From Gnetum montanum (lineage: Eukaryota > Streptophyta > Gnetopsida > Gnetales > Gnetaceae): a DNA stretch of 64,000 bases. Below are positions 41,118 through 54,039 of the stretch, in pieces. A model generated the notes under the pieces. It made no database searches. It saw only the letters and a program-made list of their open reading frames with translations, and was not told where the DNA came from. The stretch is taken from the NCBI GenBank assembly GCA_015680685.1, contig MNCI01030164.1:833630-897629 (forward strand), read 5' to 3'. Position numbers and translations under genes: made by a program. Each line of letters begins with the position of its first letter. Position 1 is the first letter of the stretch.

Positions 41118-42990
41118 ATGGCTTCAACACTTAAAAGAGAAGTTATCATCTACCAAAGAGCCACAAAAGAGCAATGATAGGAGACATAATGATGAAGATT
41201 GTAGTGTGCTTATGTAAAAAAGGATTTCATACACTCATATCAATCCCTATTATCATGATTTTACATTCATATTTCACTAGGATGAGCAACTAAGGTGGAG
41301 ATACTTACAGGGCAACATCGTTTTGCCTCTAGAATGTTTAGCACCATCCATGCTTTAGGCATCCTTAATGGGGATGAACCTAGAACATGCATGAGAAGGG
41401 TATCATGTGACCAAACACTGACCAAGTTGTATCAACCCATAGAGGCACAAATACAAAGAGATGTTTCTATGGAGACAAGACATGAAAATAGCAAGGGAAA
41501 AAGAATCAACCATAATGTTATCCTAGAGAAAATTCATGACGATGCATTCTTAATAAAGAAACTCCACCATAATCATGAAGCCCATTCACAAATACCTATT
41601 ATTCATTTGAAAGAACCTGTCAAGCTATAGTTGCATTCGGTCCTTGTAGAGACACCAAGAGGAGAGGTAGAAGACTCTAAAAATAGGCAAAGCTCAAGGC
41701 TTAGAACTTTTGTGAAATCACAAAAGGATGAATTACAGAGTCACAGAAGGAGAACAAGCCAACATCATTCTCCAATTGCTTCCTCTTCCTCATCATGATC
41801 ATCAGTAGACTCTAATAGAAGAAAATGAAGACTTAGAGATTACAACAGGGAAAGGTGTAGGAATCATGATAAGCATGAATATCATTGAAGGCATCCTAAT
41901 AAAGAAGAGGATGAGTATGAATCAATAATAGATAGGATTAGGCATGAAGAGAGAGAACATTATGAGCACCAAAGGGGACATCACTACAATAGAGCTTATG
42001 AACCCAATGACCATGAAAAGCCCCTATTGATCACTTGTAGTATGATTAATATCAGGGAAGCAATATATATTCCAACTAGGCAAGTAAGGGATAGTTGCAT
42101 CAAACAACTAGAGATGAATAATATTCCTAAATTTGAAGGTGAACATAATGAAGATCCACAACATCACCTTCAAGGATTCCATGATGCTTGTGCCCTTAAG
42201 AATATTAAAAGTGATTGACATAAGCTAAAGTTATTTCCTAGAATACTCATCAAGGAGGTAGAGAGCTAGTATAGATCATTAGAACTAAAATCAATTAGAA
42301 AATGGAGTACCATGCTCAAACTCTTTAACAACAAATATCAAACTTACTCAAGAGTGTCTAATCTCATAAAGAAAATTTAGAAATGGAAGCAAGGGACACA
42401 TGTATCCCTTGATGTAGTAATGGGTAGATATTATTCTCTTCTGCATAGATGCCTAGGCCATGAATTCTCAGAGAGGAAACAACTTAGACATATTGTTGAT
42501 TAGGTAAGAAACAAAACAAGATAGACCCTTAGGTTCTACGCCCAAGGAGGATTATCAGAGATGACCACCCATCAAATCCAAAGGTTAATAAACCAAGTGG
42601 TAGAAAAGAAAGGAGAGTTAAAGAAAAAAAAGTCAACTGAAGAATATAACTAATATCCATCAATCAAAAAATGAGATGTTCAAATGTGTGACAAGAAGGA
42701 AGAAGAAACCTTGGAAGACATAATTCAAAAGAAAACTCTACCAATCTAGAAATCAGTCAATGATATAGCAATAAAGGTAGAGAAGATGTGGGATTCAATG
42801 GATGAGAAATTTGCTATAGCTCTTAAGCTAGTAGAAAAAATGACTAAATAAGCATTAAATTAAGGCAAAGATAAGAAGAAGAGAAGAGATTAAGTTCGAG
42901 AAGGTTATAAGAAAAAAGGAAAAATTTCTATAGTTGAGGAGTGTACTCGTTCTAGTTCAGAAGAAGAGGAAGGATGCAATGTATGCAAGT
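41118..42990 (+). pseudogene. gag pseudogene (40183-50680 element)
   Basis: It starts MASTLKREV at 41118, similar to the start of the minus-strand copy (MASTPKAKSP at 59187). The gag core at 42030-42220 reads 'INIREAIYIPTRQ', 'NNIPKFEGEHNEDPQHHLQ', 'GFHDACALKNIKSD', followed by KLFPRILIKE... and LFNNKYQTYSRVSNL. A zinc-knuckle remnant (CNVCKYE) lies at about 42978. Many stops. Confidence 0.75.
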
Positions 42991-43675
42991 ATGAATAGCC
43001 TAAGGTATGTTACCCTATTATGGCCCACTTGTAAGAGTTTGGGGCATATGCACTTAATTCGATATTTATTAAAAAGTAGATGTTAAGATAGTTACCTTAT
43101 CTTTAAGGTAATCTTAGACAACCCTTCTAGCCAACCTACTACCTAAGTAGAGCTTATCCTCAATTGCAAGAGTAATACCAATAGTAGTAGCAACAACCCA
43201 AAGTATGGGCAATGTCACCATTGAGGCAATAATATCCATATAGGCAATCGGATCCTTATGGATATTATGTATAATTTCTAATCTCTCTAGGGAATGCTTT
43301 AGTTCATACTTCTTATCATTATTATCCACCTCAGTATTATAGACCTACCACTGCAAGGATATATCTGAATCTCTATACACATCAACTAGTAGCTAGTCCA
43401 TCAAACCAACCTTCCAATTCTTTAATACCAGTGCCACCACTAGTCATGTAAGGGAAACTACCATCACAACCATAACAAAGAAGTGCTACAAGGGTAGTGA
43501 ATATATAGAGAAAGGATCATACTAGCAATGCCAAAGAAAAATTGAGAAAATGTTATTTCTTCAGGACAAGTTAGAAAAGACTAGTAGAGTTAGGAATTCA
43601 TTGAATCATGTTCCTTATATGAAAAATCCTCCTACAAACACTATGCTTCCACAACAACCAAATTAGAAACTTACA

Positions 43676-44150
43676 ATTTTCATGTTAACAGATATAGTAT
43701 CAGACTGGATAAAGGTAGGAACTCTACCTAAGAAAAGAATTGATCTACAAATTCCTTTGATTTATTTGCAAATTACTAGAAATTCACCATATAAGGCTCT
43801 ACTTGAGTTAGGATCTAGAGTAAATTTGATATCTCAAGAAAGATACAAGGCATGAAACCTACCACCCTTAAATAAGTGCAACATAAGGTTGGAGCTAATA
43901 GATTAATTTGTCACCATTCCTTTGGGACAAATAGAAGATGTGGTGACTGCTATTAATGGGTGCTCTTATCTAGCATATTTTCTTATGACCAACATGAAGA
44001 ATGATGACAAGAAATTTCCTATCATTATGGGGAGAGCATGGCTTAGCACAATTGATGCTAAGTTATGAATGAGATATTCATCCGTAGAAATCTCTAAGGA
44101 AGATGAGCAAGAAGCCATACATATGCAAAAAATTTCATGCATTAATGATG
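43676..44150 (+). pseudogene. Protease pseudogene (40183-50680 element)
   Basis: 'FMLTDIVSDWIKVGTLPKKR' leads into LIYLQITRNSPYKALLELGSRVNLIS. The catalytic DSG has become ELG, so the site is dead. 'VVTAINGC' and 'IIMGRAWLSTIDAKL' follow as in the other copies. Coding signal ends at 'ttcaatcatggggaagatgacc' (about 44672), the same junction as at 12296 in the inner element. Confidence 0.75.
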
Positions 44151-44699
44151 ATAACAAAGGGTGTAGTTGTGGGCTGAAAATTCAAAATGTCAACATAATC
44201 CTTACACCATTCCACAACAGATGGGAGAAACAAGTGTGTATATAAGAAGGAACAAGGGACACTAAACCAAAAGACACCAAATGGCTAAAAAATGAGAACG
44301 TGAAATTGTCTAAAATATGCATGGAAATGTTTGATCCACTTATTAACTCCTACCCTAAGAAAATGACCCAAATTGAGAACTCACAAAAGGATATCTGAAA
44401 TCATGATTGTACACCAACAACAAATAGGAGACATGAAGAGCTAAAATATGATATTAAAAATAAACAAGAAGACATGGTTGGATCTTCTAAAATAAAAAGA
44501 TCATCTAGTCCAATAGAATATGTATCTCCAATAGATCAAAATTTGATAATCATTAATATCACATGGGATAGTAATAAATGAAAGTCTAAATTACTAAAGA
44601 TGACAAACATGAAATCTAGAGTGTAAGATACTAAGGATATAGGGTCCATTTTCCAAACAATTGCCCATGAGTTCAATCATGGGGAAGATGACCTATCTT

Positions 44700-46859
44700 A
44701 ACTTAGAAATTGATAAGTGTTTTTCAAATTTTTTGTTTTCTTAATTCTTTTTGATTTCTAATTTTTTGTTATACTCCTTTTTTTCTTATTACTTTTTCCA
44801 ATTCTTAATATCTTTTCCATTTCTTAATCATTTGTTATTCTTTCATATTTTTAAATTATTTTCCTATTTTTTCTTTTTTTTCTCATTTTAAATAAATTTT
44901 GATCAATTATTTTGTACATATTTTTGTTAATTTTTCAATAAAGTGCAAGGAATAAAGTAAGATGTTGTCCCAATAAGGTGAAGATTTGTCTATATTATCA
45001 AATCATGAACGACTGATTTCATATATAGTGAGACTACATCATCCATTTACTCATTTTCAATAATAAGAGATTCTTACCATGGCCATAATGATATTCTTTT
45101 CATAATAAAACTACAATAATTTGTGAGCATTATGCCTGGATAAAAAGTGAAGAACCAAGTGGGAATAAAAAGAGTATGACATCAAGGGGACTTGTGGATT
45201 CTCTAGGACTACCACTATGAGTCTTATCTTGTTGATAAGATCGTATTATTTTCTTGAGTTCTAATTACAAGTGGCAGTAAGAGTATAATAAGTGCTACCT
45301 TACCATGTTACTAAAAAGATGTGTTACCCATGATTGAAGGTAGTCCTTTGATAAGGTTAACACAGTAAAAATAGAATAAAAGCATAGAATAAAATTTTTG
45401 GGGGTTCCACTAGAAAGACATGTTACCCATGCTTGAAGGTAGGCAACTTCTCGGAAATCTAAAATAATAAGTGTGTTACTAATAAAATTTTTTCTTGAAC
45501 TTCATTGTCAAGTGATAATACTTCTTGCAATAGTGGTAGTCTTATACTTGTTAGTTTTAGGGATGATACAATGCGATGTCACTAGAAAGTGGTTTGGACT
45601 TGGTTTGGATCTTGGATGGAAGGGCTAATGATTACTTTGACCATATATCACACACAAGGATTCATTGTGCCTATGGTAAGATACCTCCCATTCCAATTTT
45701 TGCAATCCCTTCTGATCCCATTTCACCTCACTAGTATATTTAATTATAATTCTATGGTTTTGTATAATATAGTATTATTTTTTCCAATTTGGCAATATTA
45801 ACATGTATGTTTTGCAATATAGGTATGTTCTACATTCAACTCCTTAAGTGCTTATGGACACTTAGAAGCATGGTCATACAAGGGTATTAAGTGCTAAAGC
45901 TTGCTTTGGGGAGGACCGACTTGTATAACTCTTGTACCTCATACTTGATGACCAATTCCACATAATCTTATGACTTCCAAACACTTTAGTGCTAACGATT
46001 ACTTCCCATAAAGTTTTATAATCCGTCCATATGTTATGAATCCTCATTCTATCTCGTATATACCCAATAAACATTCATTGCCCAAGATTCCTTCCTTATG
46101 ACTTTTGAACACTAAATTTTTGACATCCAAGCATCATCTATGATTCATGATCCTTTAGATAGTTTCTATGTTTTCCAAATTATTCATTTGACTCAATTTC
46201 TCCATGAAAAATCCTCAAAAATTTAAAAATTTTCAACAGTGATATCGTATCTATGATGTTGCACCTATAAAAATAGTATATATATGTGTAGGAGTTTGAA
46301 AAATTTTTCATTCTACCATTTCATAGCAAGAGGAGTTTTTGTAGTTTTTTTGAGCTCTAGCAACCAAACTTCCCTATGTCATAACTTCCTCACTACAACT
46401 TCAATTTGCAAAATTCTTAAACCTTGTTGATTCTAGAGTGGTTAACTTAGTCATGGGTGGGTCGGTGGGTGGGTGGGCGGGGGTGGGGTGGTGGTGGCAT
46501 CTAAGGAAGATTGAGATAGGAATATAACATTATGGGTAAGGATAGGAAGAAATAATAATTTTTTAACTAAATCAATCATGTTAAAGCCAAAGAACTCAAC
46601 TAATTCTCCTAACTAACCATACCAACCATTTAGGGACACAATAAACAAGAAAATGATATTTGTGAAGATGTCATAATAATTAAAGATATAACCATTAGTA
46701 GTTTCTTTTTGAAATTTATCGAACTTTGCAATCATAATAAACACCAAAACTGATAAAAAAAAGATAAGAACTTAATCAAACTAAGACTATGAGAAAGGAT
46801 TATGAGCTATTAGGAACAAATTTGAATACCTTAATAACCTTGAATTCTTAAGGATTACA
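44700..46859 (+). other. AT-rich spacer with an LTR-like U3 block and a G-rich tract
   Basis: It replaces pol. 46230-46345 has GATATCGTATCTATGATG, 'tataaaaatagtatatata' and 'ttttcattctacc', resembling the 5' LTR promoter part (40205-40360). 46455-46497 is a G-rich tract with at least six GGG runs. These sit just upstream of the second coding region. Confidence 0.5.
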
Positions 46860-49600
46860 AATGGGCCCAAAGAGGCCTATAGTAGAAGGTGCTTCACAGA
46901 ATGGTAGCAAGAGGCTAAGAGGCCATGAAAGAGGCCAAGTAGGAGAACAGAATCTGTAGGCTAAACATGAAAAGGAGGAGGCTTAATCATTTAGTATCCA
47001 TCAATAAACTTCGACCATCAAACATTTAGCACAAGCAGAAGTAGAGGCACCACCAGCACCCAAATAGGGACAACATTTCATGTTGTCCAATGAATGTATC
47101 TATGCAATTTAGGAAAAATTGATAATGTCTAAGATCATTGTGGAGCTGAACTTTGGTCCATTCATGAAGTTTTCTCCAAAAGCTATTAAGACACATTGTT
47201 TAGTAATGTCGAATGGTATTTAGGAGAAGTCTACCAATTTTTTCAAAATAAACAAGATGATTTCATAGTAAAGATTAAAGGAATCTCAATGCCATATTTA
47301 ATTGAGACAATAGAAAAGGCCTTGAACATACCATACATCAAAGATAATGTTGCATAAATTTCCACAAGGTCCAATACTGATGCTAGGAAGTTATGGCTAC
47401 AAAGAGCTTATGGAAAAGAAGATCAAGATTATGGTAAGCTCACTATAGAAGAAAAGATTTATTTCAAGATTGGGACCTATGAGTTGTTCCCAAGAAAGAG
47501 GCTCAATTAGATCTCCACATATGTAGCCTAAGGAAATGCAAGTTTGAATTGAAAAGTTAATGCCAACATCATCCATTTTCTCTTTTTGGAGATCTAGAGG
47601 TGGTTCAAAGAGAAGAAGGTAAGGAAACTAACATTGGCATTTCCTTGCCTTATTAAGAAGCTATGCAAGCAAGTTGGGATTCTAGGCTACACCAATGATG
47701 TTCCAAGATAGGCCCAAAATGCATTTTACATCGAAATGTAAAAACTAGTGCCATCCAAGAAAGATAAGCTCAAGAAGCTAGTATTCACTAAGGGGCCTTC
47801 AGGATCTACACTAGCCAATAACATTCCAGCTACTGGTTAACAATAACAGGTAGGATCCTATAGTTAACCACTTGCAAGTGATAGACTAGAGTAGCAAGCT
47901 CCACCATTGCCACAAGATTACCATTCTTCAATGATCCATTTGTGTTAGCTCACAGATACTATTAGCTTGGGAGCAAGGGAGGTCTCAACCATGTATAGAG
48001 TTAGAGAAATCTCTATAAGGCCTATAGTTTCTATAGATCCTACTAGTGGATAGGTATCATTGTAAGAAGAATGAGAGGAGGATTGGGCATAGTAGATATC
48101 AGGGAATGCTGCATCCTTTCAAGCTAGAAACTAGCAAAGGTGCCATAGTGGTGGTCATGTAATACTAGGATGCAGCAGGAGTAGTGGAGGTAATCACCAA
48201 CCATATCAAAGAATCATTCAACATCCTTGTTGTGCCACCAACCAATATTTTTGGAGTTAGAGATGCTCAAATGCTATCTAGTACTTCTATGATGCCTACA
48301 AAAAATGAGAATGTACTTGACAAAGGTCATGCATAATCTTTTTGATATCCCTAGTGATATCACTATAGTGTAGTTTGATCTAATAATCACCAAAGGGAAG
48401 CTGGTGATGGTAGAAACAAGGGTAAAACATGCTAAAAATGAAGTGTAGAGGCTATAGAAAGAATTGGCAGCTCTAAGAGTAGAACTAAGTGACCCTACAT
48501 GATTGGTTTCCCTTAACTAGATTAAACAATATGGAATTGATTAAGTAAGATAGCTAATTACTAGAAATATATCAAAAGAGATGGAAAGATAGAAGGCTAT
48601 CTAGAATGCCTCAATAGTGGAAGCCCAAACATATGCACATGCTAAAGCTCTCACTACTCTCAAGGAGGAAAGCAAGAAGATTACTGTATAAAATACTAGG
48701 TTGACAAATATTAAGAAACAAAAGAATGTTATTAAAGAAACCATTCATCAATTATAAAAACAATTTATTAAAGCCAACCAAGATATGAGTAAATTGGCCC
48801 AAGAAAACATAACCTTATCAATAGAAGAAGTTCATGTAATCTGCCAAAAGTATATAATTGAAATAAGCATCTAGCAAAATGAGAGCAAAAAGCATGAGAA
48901 GATTAAGGAGAATTTCAAGGACCTAGTGGAGATGTATAAAGAGATAAATGAAGAAGAGATCCTAATGGCCAAAGCTAAAATCAATTCCATAACTATCCAA
49001 ACACCAAATTGGCAATCCATCTTGGATAGCTTAGCCCACATTCACTAGGTTGAGAAAGAACAAAGATGTACAAATTGAGAACTATATAGAATACATGGGA
49101 TTAGCTAACCTCTGGTATGCTAACTTGGACATGTTGATAGCAAGATGATCTCAGAATGAGCTTAAGCAATAGGTAGTAGTTTCATATGCCATGTATGAGA
49201 AGGAGTTTGTTGATCAAAAGGATGCCTTGTAGAAACTACATTTCGCAAACTTTGAACTTGAAATTTTTAAGGCTAGCTACTAGGGGCAGAAAGATGTATC
49301 AACAAACTTGGCATATTGGATGACATATTATCAAGAATTAAGAAAGGTGGCTAAGGATTTTGAAGAAGAATGATGAAAGTTTGTAGTGTGGTACGTCAAA
49401 GCCAATTAAATGTTCCTAAAATTGTCATGCCTGTGGGATGTACTAACTCCATCAAACATTGCATAATCCACATGGATAGTACATTTTCCCAGGATGGAGG
49501 AAGAGAAGCTTCAAGTGCTCCTGAATAGATATCAATTTAAAAATCCTTATGACAAAGGAAAGAAGCTGACGGAGGAGGCTCCACCACCTAGAACTTAAGG
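46860..49600 (+). pseudogene. Degenerate second coding region: envelope-like/plant transposon protein, then coiled coil
   Basis: Translated with stops: a basic start (MGPKRPIVEGASQNGSKRLR); at 47218-47357 'YLGEVYQFFQNKQDDFIVKI', 'KGISMPYLIETIEKALNIPY'; then 'DYGKLTIEEKIYFKIGTYEL'; and at about 47560-47690 NANIIHFLFLEI and 'LTLAFPCLIKKLCKQVGI'. This order resembles the family called putative plant transposon protein or envelope-like protein near the 3' end of plant gypsy elements (pattern: EFY...V.RGK.I.F....IN..L.IP; ...LWFPSLIT.LC...GV). From about 48560 to 49050 the text is Lys/Glu/Ile-rich with heptad spacing, probably a coiled coil. No intact frame remains. Confidence 0.45.
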
Positions 49601-49793
49601 CCTACATCGAGCTACTTTAGTTTTAGTTTTTTGTTTTATTTGTCAATTCTCAACTATGTCCAATTTTTGTAAAAACACCAATGCAACATTTAGAGTCATG
49701 TAAATAGTTAGTCATGCCAAGTCAAATCTACCTCCCAATTTTGTAAGGAACTCTATTCTCATTTTTTTAAACTCAAGGACAAGTTTCTAGTTA

Positions 49794-49805
49794 GTCATGG
49801 GGGTA
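49794..49805 (+). promoter_or_regulatory. Polypurine tract (40183-50680 element)
   Basis: GTCATGGGGGTA directly before the 3' LTR, nearly identical to the tract before 14192. Confidence 0.75.
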
Positions 49806-50680
49806 TGATAAAATCATTTTTTTACATAATGCAATATCGTATCTACAAACTCATAACTCATGCTATGTCATCCTTGATGCAATGTCTTGGGAGCTGTGCA
49901 TTCCTATAAATATTAACACTTTGATGTACAAGCAACAACAATTTTGCATTCCACTCTTAGCTAAAGCATTGTAGTTTCATTTCATAGTTAGTGATAGTGT
50001 GAATGCTTGTAGTGTGATGTTGAGTAGTTGTATGGAGTCTTTATTCAAGGAAATTGTACTTGGGCATAATTTATGACTATCAATAAAGATCAAGATTGTT
50101 TTACATCATTACAACATTCCTTAGTTCTTTTATTTTATTATTCACTTAGCATAATTTTCTTGTTTTCTTAGTTTAATCATTTACATTCCAAAGTACTTTA
50201 CTTTTCATGCTCATTAATTAAAAAGAATGAGTACAACTAGTTTTGAGCATTTAAATGTACTTTTTTGGTAACTAAATAGTGGTCTTACTTGATTTTGCTC
50301 AATACTGATTCCACTTGATAATTCCAGTGACAATTACATGAGCCCAAGGTAGGTACAACAAGTGAGGACCAGATGTTCATCATTATAGGCTAGAATAGAT
50401 TTACATTACAATTGTTACTTAGATTTAGATTTTTATTCTCAACTTTCATTATGTTTATAACTAGGAGTACTAAGAGACAACAACATTAACATATCATATG
50501 CCTTACTAAGAGTTAAACCATACACTTGAACTTCACTAACTCAAAGTGGGAAGACAATGATCATGAACCTACTATCAACTCCTAACATACTTATATTTTC
50601 CATCCATGGATTACGATCTAGTCATGCATGAAAACTTGTGACATATATGGTAGAGTGTTAGGATACCTAGCCACTCATCA
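49806..50680 (+). repeat. 3' LTR (875 bp)
   Basis: It runs TGATAAAATC...CCACTCATCA and pairs with 40183-40974. TAGGT follows at 50681-50685, matching the 5' flank. Confidence 0.88.
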
Positions 50681-50685
50681 TAGGT

Positions 50686-51290
50686 CTATACTAGAATGAC
50701 ATTAAAATTATTAAGGTATATATATGTTAAATTGTAGTCCTAGAATTAATTTATCAATTACAAACAAGCTTAAGTCACTTAAATGTCTTCATGTCATCCA
50801 TATGTCTATATTTTAAGGTTAATTTTGCAAAAACAAGTCATTTTATTCTTTCAAACTTACAGAAGTTCAACTTGGTAGTTTTTCCCCAATACCTTATTCA
50901 ATGTGTAGTGAATGTCAAGATGATTTTAATAGCAGCAATTTAAGAGATATCATCATTTTATTTAATAAAAATTTAAAATTTCTAAAGTTTAATTTTAAAT
51001 TAAAAGTTGAAATTTGGGTTTTGGACTTAAATTGGAGACCTCCCAATTGCTAAAGTTCAACTTTTATCCTATTAGCCACTTGTTCATGTTCCTAGGTTTC
51101 TTAATCAACTAATACAATTTATAAATACCTCAAATTTTTTTCTAAAAAATTAAACACTTAAAAGAAATTTTGGACACATAGCTTGAGGGGTGGTGCTAGC
51201 ACCTAAGGGCTATACTAGTGTCCTAAGAAGCTTGCACCAAATGCATCAACCTTAATAAAAATTTAAACACTTAATAAAAATTTTTATTAA
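50686..51290. other. AT-rich flank, nothing recognised
   Basis: No coding or LTR structure seen between the TSD of the 10.5-kb element and the next gag remnant. Confidence 0.4.
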
Positions 51291-51419
51291 GTGGCACTTG
51301 CCTTGGTAGAGAGAGTAGCTAAGGGAGGAGCACCATAGAGAATGAAGGGATAGAATAATTCATCATAGATATCATGGCCATGAAAGGGGCCACCGAGATC
51401 ACTACAATAATGATGAGCT

Positions 51420-53140
51420 TCTACTTGCCACTCGAAATATGTTGAACATTTTGAAGGCTGTTAGAATCCCAACTAGTGTGAAGAAAAATCGAATTAAATA
51501 GTTAGACATGAATAATATCTCCAAGTTCAAAGTGGAATATAATTCAGATCCTCAAAATCATTTGCAAGCCTTTTATGATGCTTGTGCCTTGTAGAACATT
51601 GAGAATGAATGGTATGAATTGAAGATGTTCCCTAGGATACTCATCAAGGAAGTAAAGAGTTGGTACCTATTCTTGGAATCAGAATCTGTTTAGAGGTGGA
51701 GTATGATGCTTGAACTATTCAATAAAAAGTATCAAACGTACTCCTAAGTGTCCAACTTGAGAAGGTAAATCCAAGGCTAGAAACAAGTTACTCATAAATC
51801 CTTGGATGCGACCATGGATAGGTATTACTCTCTATTACAATGATGCCCAAGTCATGACTATTCTCAAAGGGAGAAGCTATGGCATATCATAGATAGGCTT
51901 AGGATTGAAATAAGGAGAATCCTTGAGGTCTACACCCAAAAAAGACTTTCTATGCTAAGGATCCATTAGATCCAAAGGCTCATAAAACAAGTGACAAAAG
52001 AAGAGGGTGAGCTGAAAAAGAGAGAAATTATAGAGGAGTACAATAGGAACTCCTCCCTTTATAATAGGGAGGTTCATTTTTGTAACAATGAGGAAGAGGC
52101 ACCAGTTGATGAAGTGGTGCAATGAAAAACCTTGCCAATTCAAAAATCTATCATTGAAATATCGACCAAGGCTGATCAAATGTGTGACTTCTTACAAGAA
52201 ATTTTTTAAATTGCTCTAAGAATTGCTAAGAAGAATAGAGACCAAGGAGGTAGTGGATGTGATAGAAGAAAGAAGAAGGAGGTTGAATGTAACCCTTATA
52301 AGGGTAAGGGCAAAGCTACTATAGTTGAGGAGGTTGTGGATTCCAAATCCAATGATGATGGATGTGACATATGCCAATATGAACATCCTTAGGGATGTTG
52401 TCTTATGGTGTCACACTTACAAGAATCTACGATGTACACTTTAAATCCTTGTTTGGAAAAATGACAAATGCCCCAGGAGGTTACCTTATTTCCAAGGCAA
52501 CTGTCAGTAGTAGTTTCACTAGCAAGCCTATTATCTGAGTGGAGTTCCACCTCAACCCCATGAGAAATATTAGTAGTGGAAGCATCCATAGTCATGGGGG
52601 ATGCCATCTTCAAGGCAGTAGTACCCTTACTGCCAACTAGATCCATATGGATAGTAGATCCATATCGACAACAATTCCACTAGCAAGCCTATTATTTGAG
52701 TGGAGTACTACCTCAACCCCATGAGCAATATTAGTAGTGGCAACACCCACATTCATGGGGGATCTCACCTTCAAGGCAACAATACCCTTACTACCAACTA
52801 GATCTATATGGGTACTACGTTCAATAGTCCATTTCTTCACATGAGTCTTCTAGTCACACTTCCTTCCAATACCACTACTACTTTCTTGAGTATTATAAAG
52901 TATCATCACCAAGGGAGGAGTCCCCAATTTCATATTATTCTCCTTAGCACCATTCCATGCCTAGACCTCCATCTTTCACTCTCTTTCCACTTGCTCCATT
53001 CATGTAGGGGGGAAATACTAGCCCAGACATAGTAGAGAAATACCACAAGTGTTTTGAACTTATAGTTAATTACTCAATCAAGTGGTTCTTAATCCAAACC
53101 TCATAAAAGACCATTTTTAGAACCAATAGTCTCACAAAGC
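51420..53140 (+). pseudogene. gag pseudogene of the 51.3-54.6 kb remnant
   Basis: The core at about 51420-51720 reads 'TRNMLNILKAVRIPTSVKKN', 'DMNNISKFKVEYNSDPQNHL', 'ENEWYELKMFPRILIKEVKS'. A zinc knuckle (CDICQYEHP) lies at about 52368-52392. A 161-bp tandem duplication in the Pro/Gln-rich linker (about 52518-52839) is not a multiple of three and shifts the frame. Confidence 0.7.
52518..52839 (+). repeat. 161-bp tandem duplication in gag linker
   Basis: 'agcaagcctattat' at 52521 and 52682, and 'tcatggggg' at 52592 and 52753, both give an offset of 161. The copies differ at several bases. Confidence 0.8.
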
Positions 53141-53225
53141 CCTTGCAACCACTTGTGATTGGCAACCCTGCTACCTCAACCTCTAAAGTAGCTCTCAAAA
53201 ACCCTTCAAATCAAAGTCCTCCTGA

Positions 53226-53664
53226 ACTATACATTGTCATGTTGACCCATGTGGTCATGAATTGGATCAAGGCTAGTCCTCTTCCTAGGAAGACATTTGA
53301 TCCTTGGAGTCCCCTTATCTATTTGCATATTGCTAGAAATGAATCCTATAAAGCTCTTTTGGACTTGGGTTCTGGAGTTAACCTAATATCGTAGGAAATG
53401 TACAAGGCCTGTAACCTGCCTCCACTTAAAAAAAGAAAAATTAGGTTAGAAATAGTAGACCAATCCATTACTATTTCCTTCAGATTAGTTGAGAACTTTG
53501 TGACCACCATCTATAGGTGGTCTTATCCTAGTGATTTCTTGGTGATTCATGTGAAACATTTTAAAGGGGATTTTCCTATCATTATGAGGAGAGCTTGGAT
53601 AAGTACCATTGATGCATGGTTGGGGATACATGATCTCTCCTTGGAAATCTCCAAGGAAAAATAA
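53226..53664 (+). pseudogene. Protease region of the 51.3-54.6 kb remnant
   Basis: 'VMLTHVVMNWIKASPLPRKT' leads to LIYLHIARNESYKALLDLGSGVNLIS, where DSG has become DLG, and a TAG follows. 53398-53664 continues with 'MYKACNLPPLKKRKIRLEIV', 'FVTTIYRWSYPSDFLVIHVK' and 'IIMRRAWISTIDAWLGIHDL'. These match the post-protease part at 11739-12032 and the minus-strand copy at 56361-56552. Confidence 0.75.
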
Positions 53665-54039
53665 TTTGGAAAGATTTAGAAAAAGCATGTTGCATGCATC
53701 ATGTATAATGACATTGGGTGTCATTATGTGCAAAAATTATGGACCATCAAAGGCACATCCATTTAAGCATGTAATTAGTATGCTGAAGTGACTAAAATCT
53801 AAAGGTGCTTGTATGTAGCAACCATAAAATAAGATGGCACCTAGTGAATGATAGTTAAAAATGAGACCAGCTCGAGAATATGCATGGAACCAAGAGCATT
53901 ACATGTGCCTACATAGAAAGCATGGACAAATTGGAGCAAGTCCATTTCCAAATCTTAGATGAATAAGAGAAAATAAATTGGTGAGAGTTAGAAATTCTTA
54001 AAAGCTTCAATCATGAGTCCCTTGAGTTGAACCTTTATT

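Larger units (their letters stand above)
40183..50680 (+). mobile_element. Athila-like LTR retrotransposon without RT, with second coding region (10.5 kb)
   Basis: 5' LTR 40183-40974, decayed tRNA-Asp type primer site 40976-40993, gag about 41118-42990, protease 43676-44150, long AT-rich spacer, second coding region about 46860-49600, polypurine tract 49794-49805, 3' LTR 49806-50680. The 5-bp target duplication TAGGT lies at 40178-40182 and 50681-50685. No RT, RNase H or integrase motif was found. It shares the post-protease spacer landmarks with the 8018-14999 element. Frequent stops show it is dead. The 5' LTR is 83 bp shorter than the 3' LTR, mostly through one deletion near its middle-right part. 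Confidence 0.88.
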
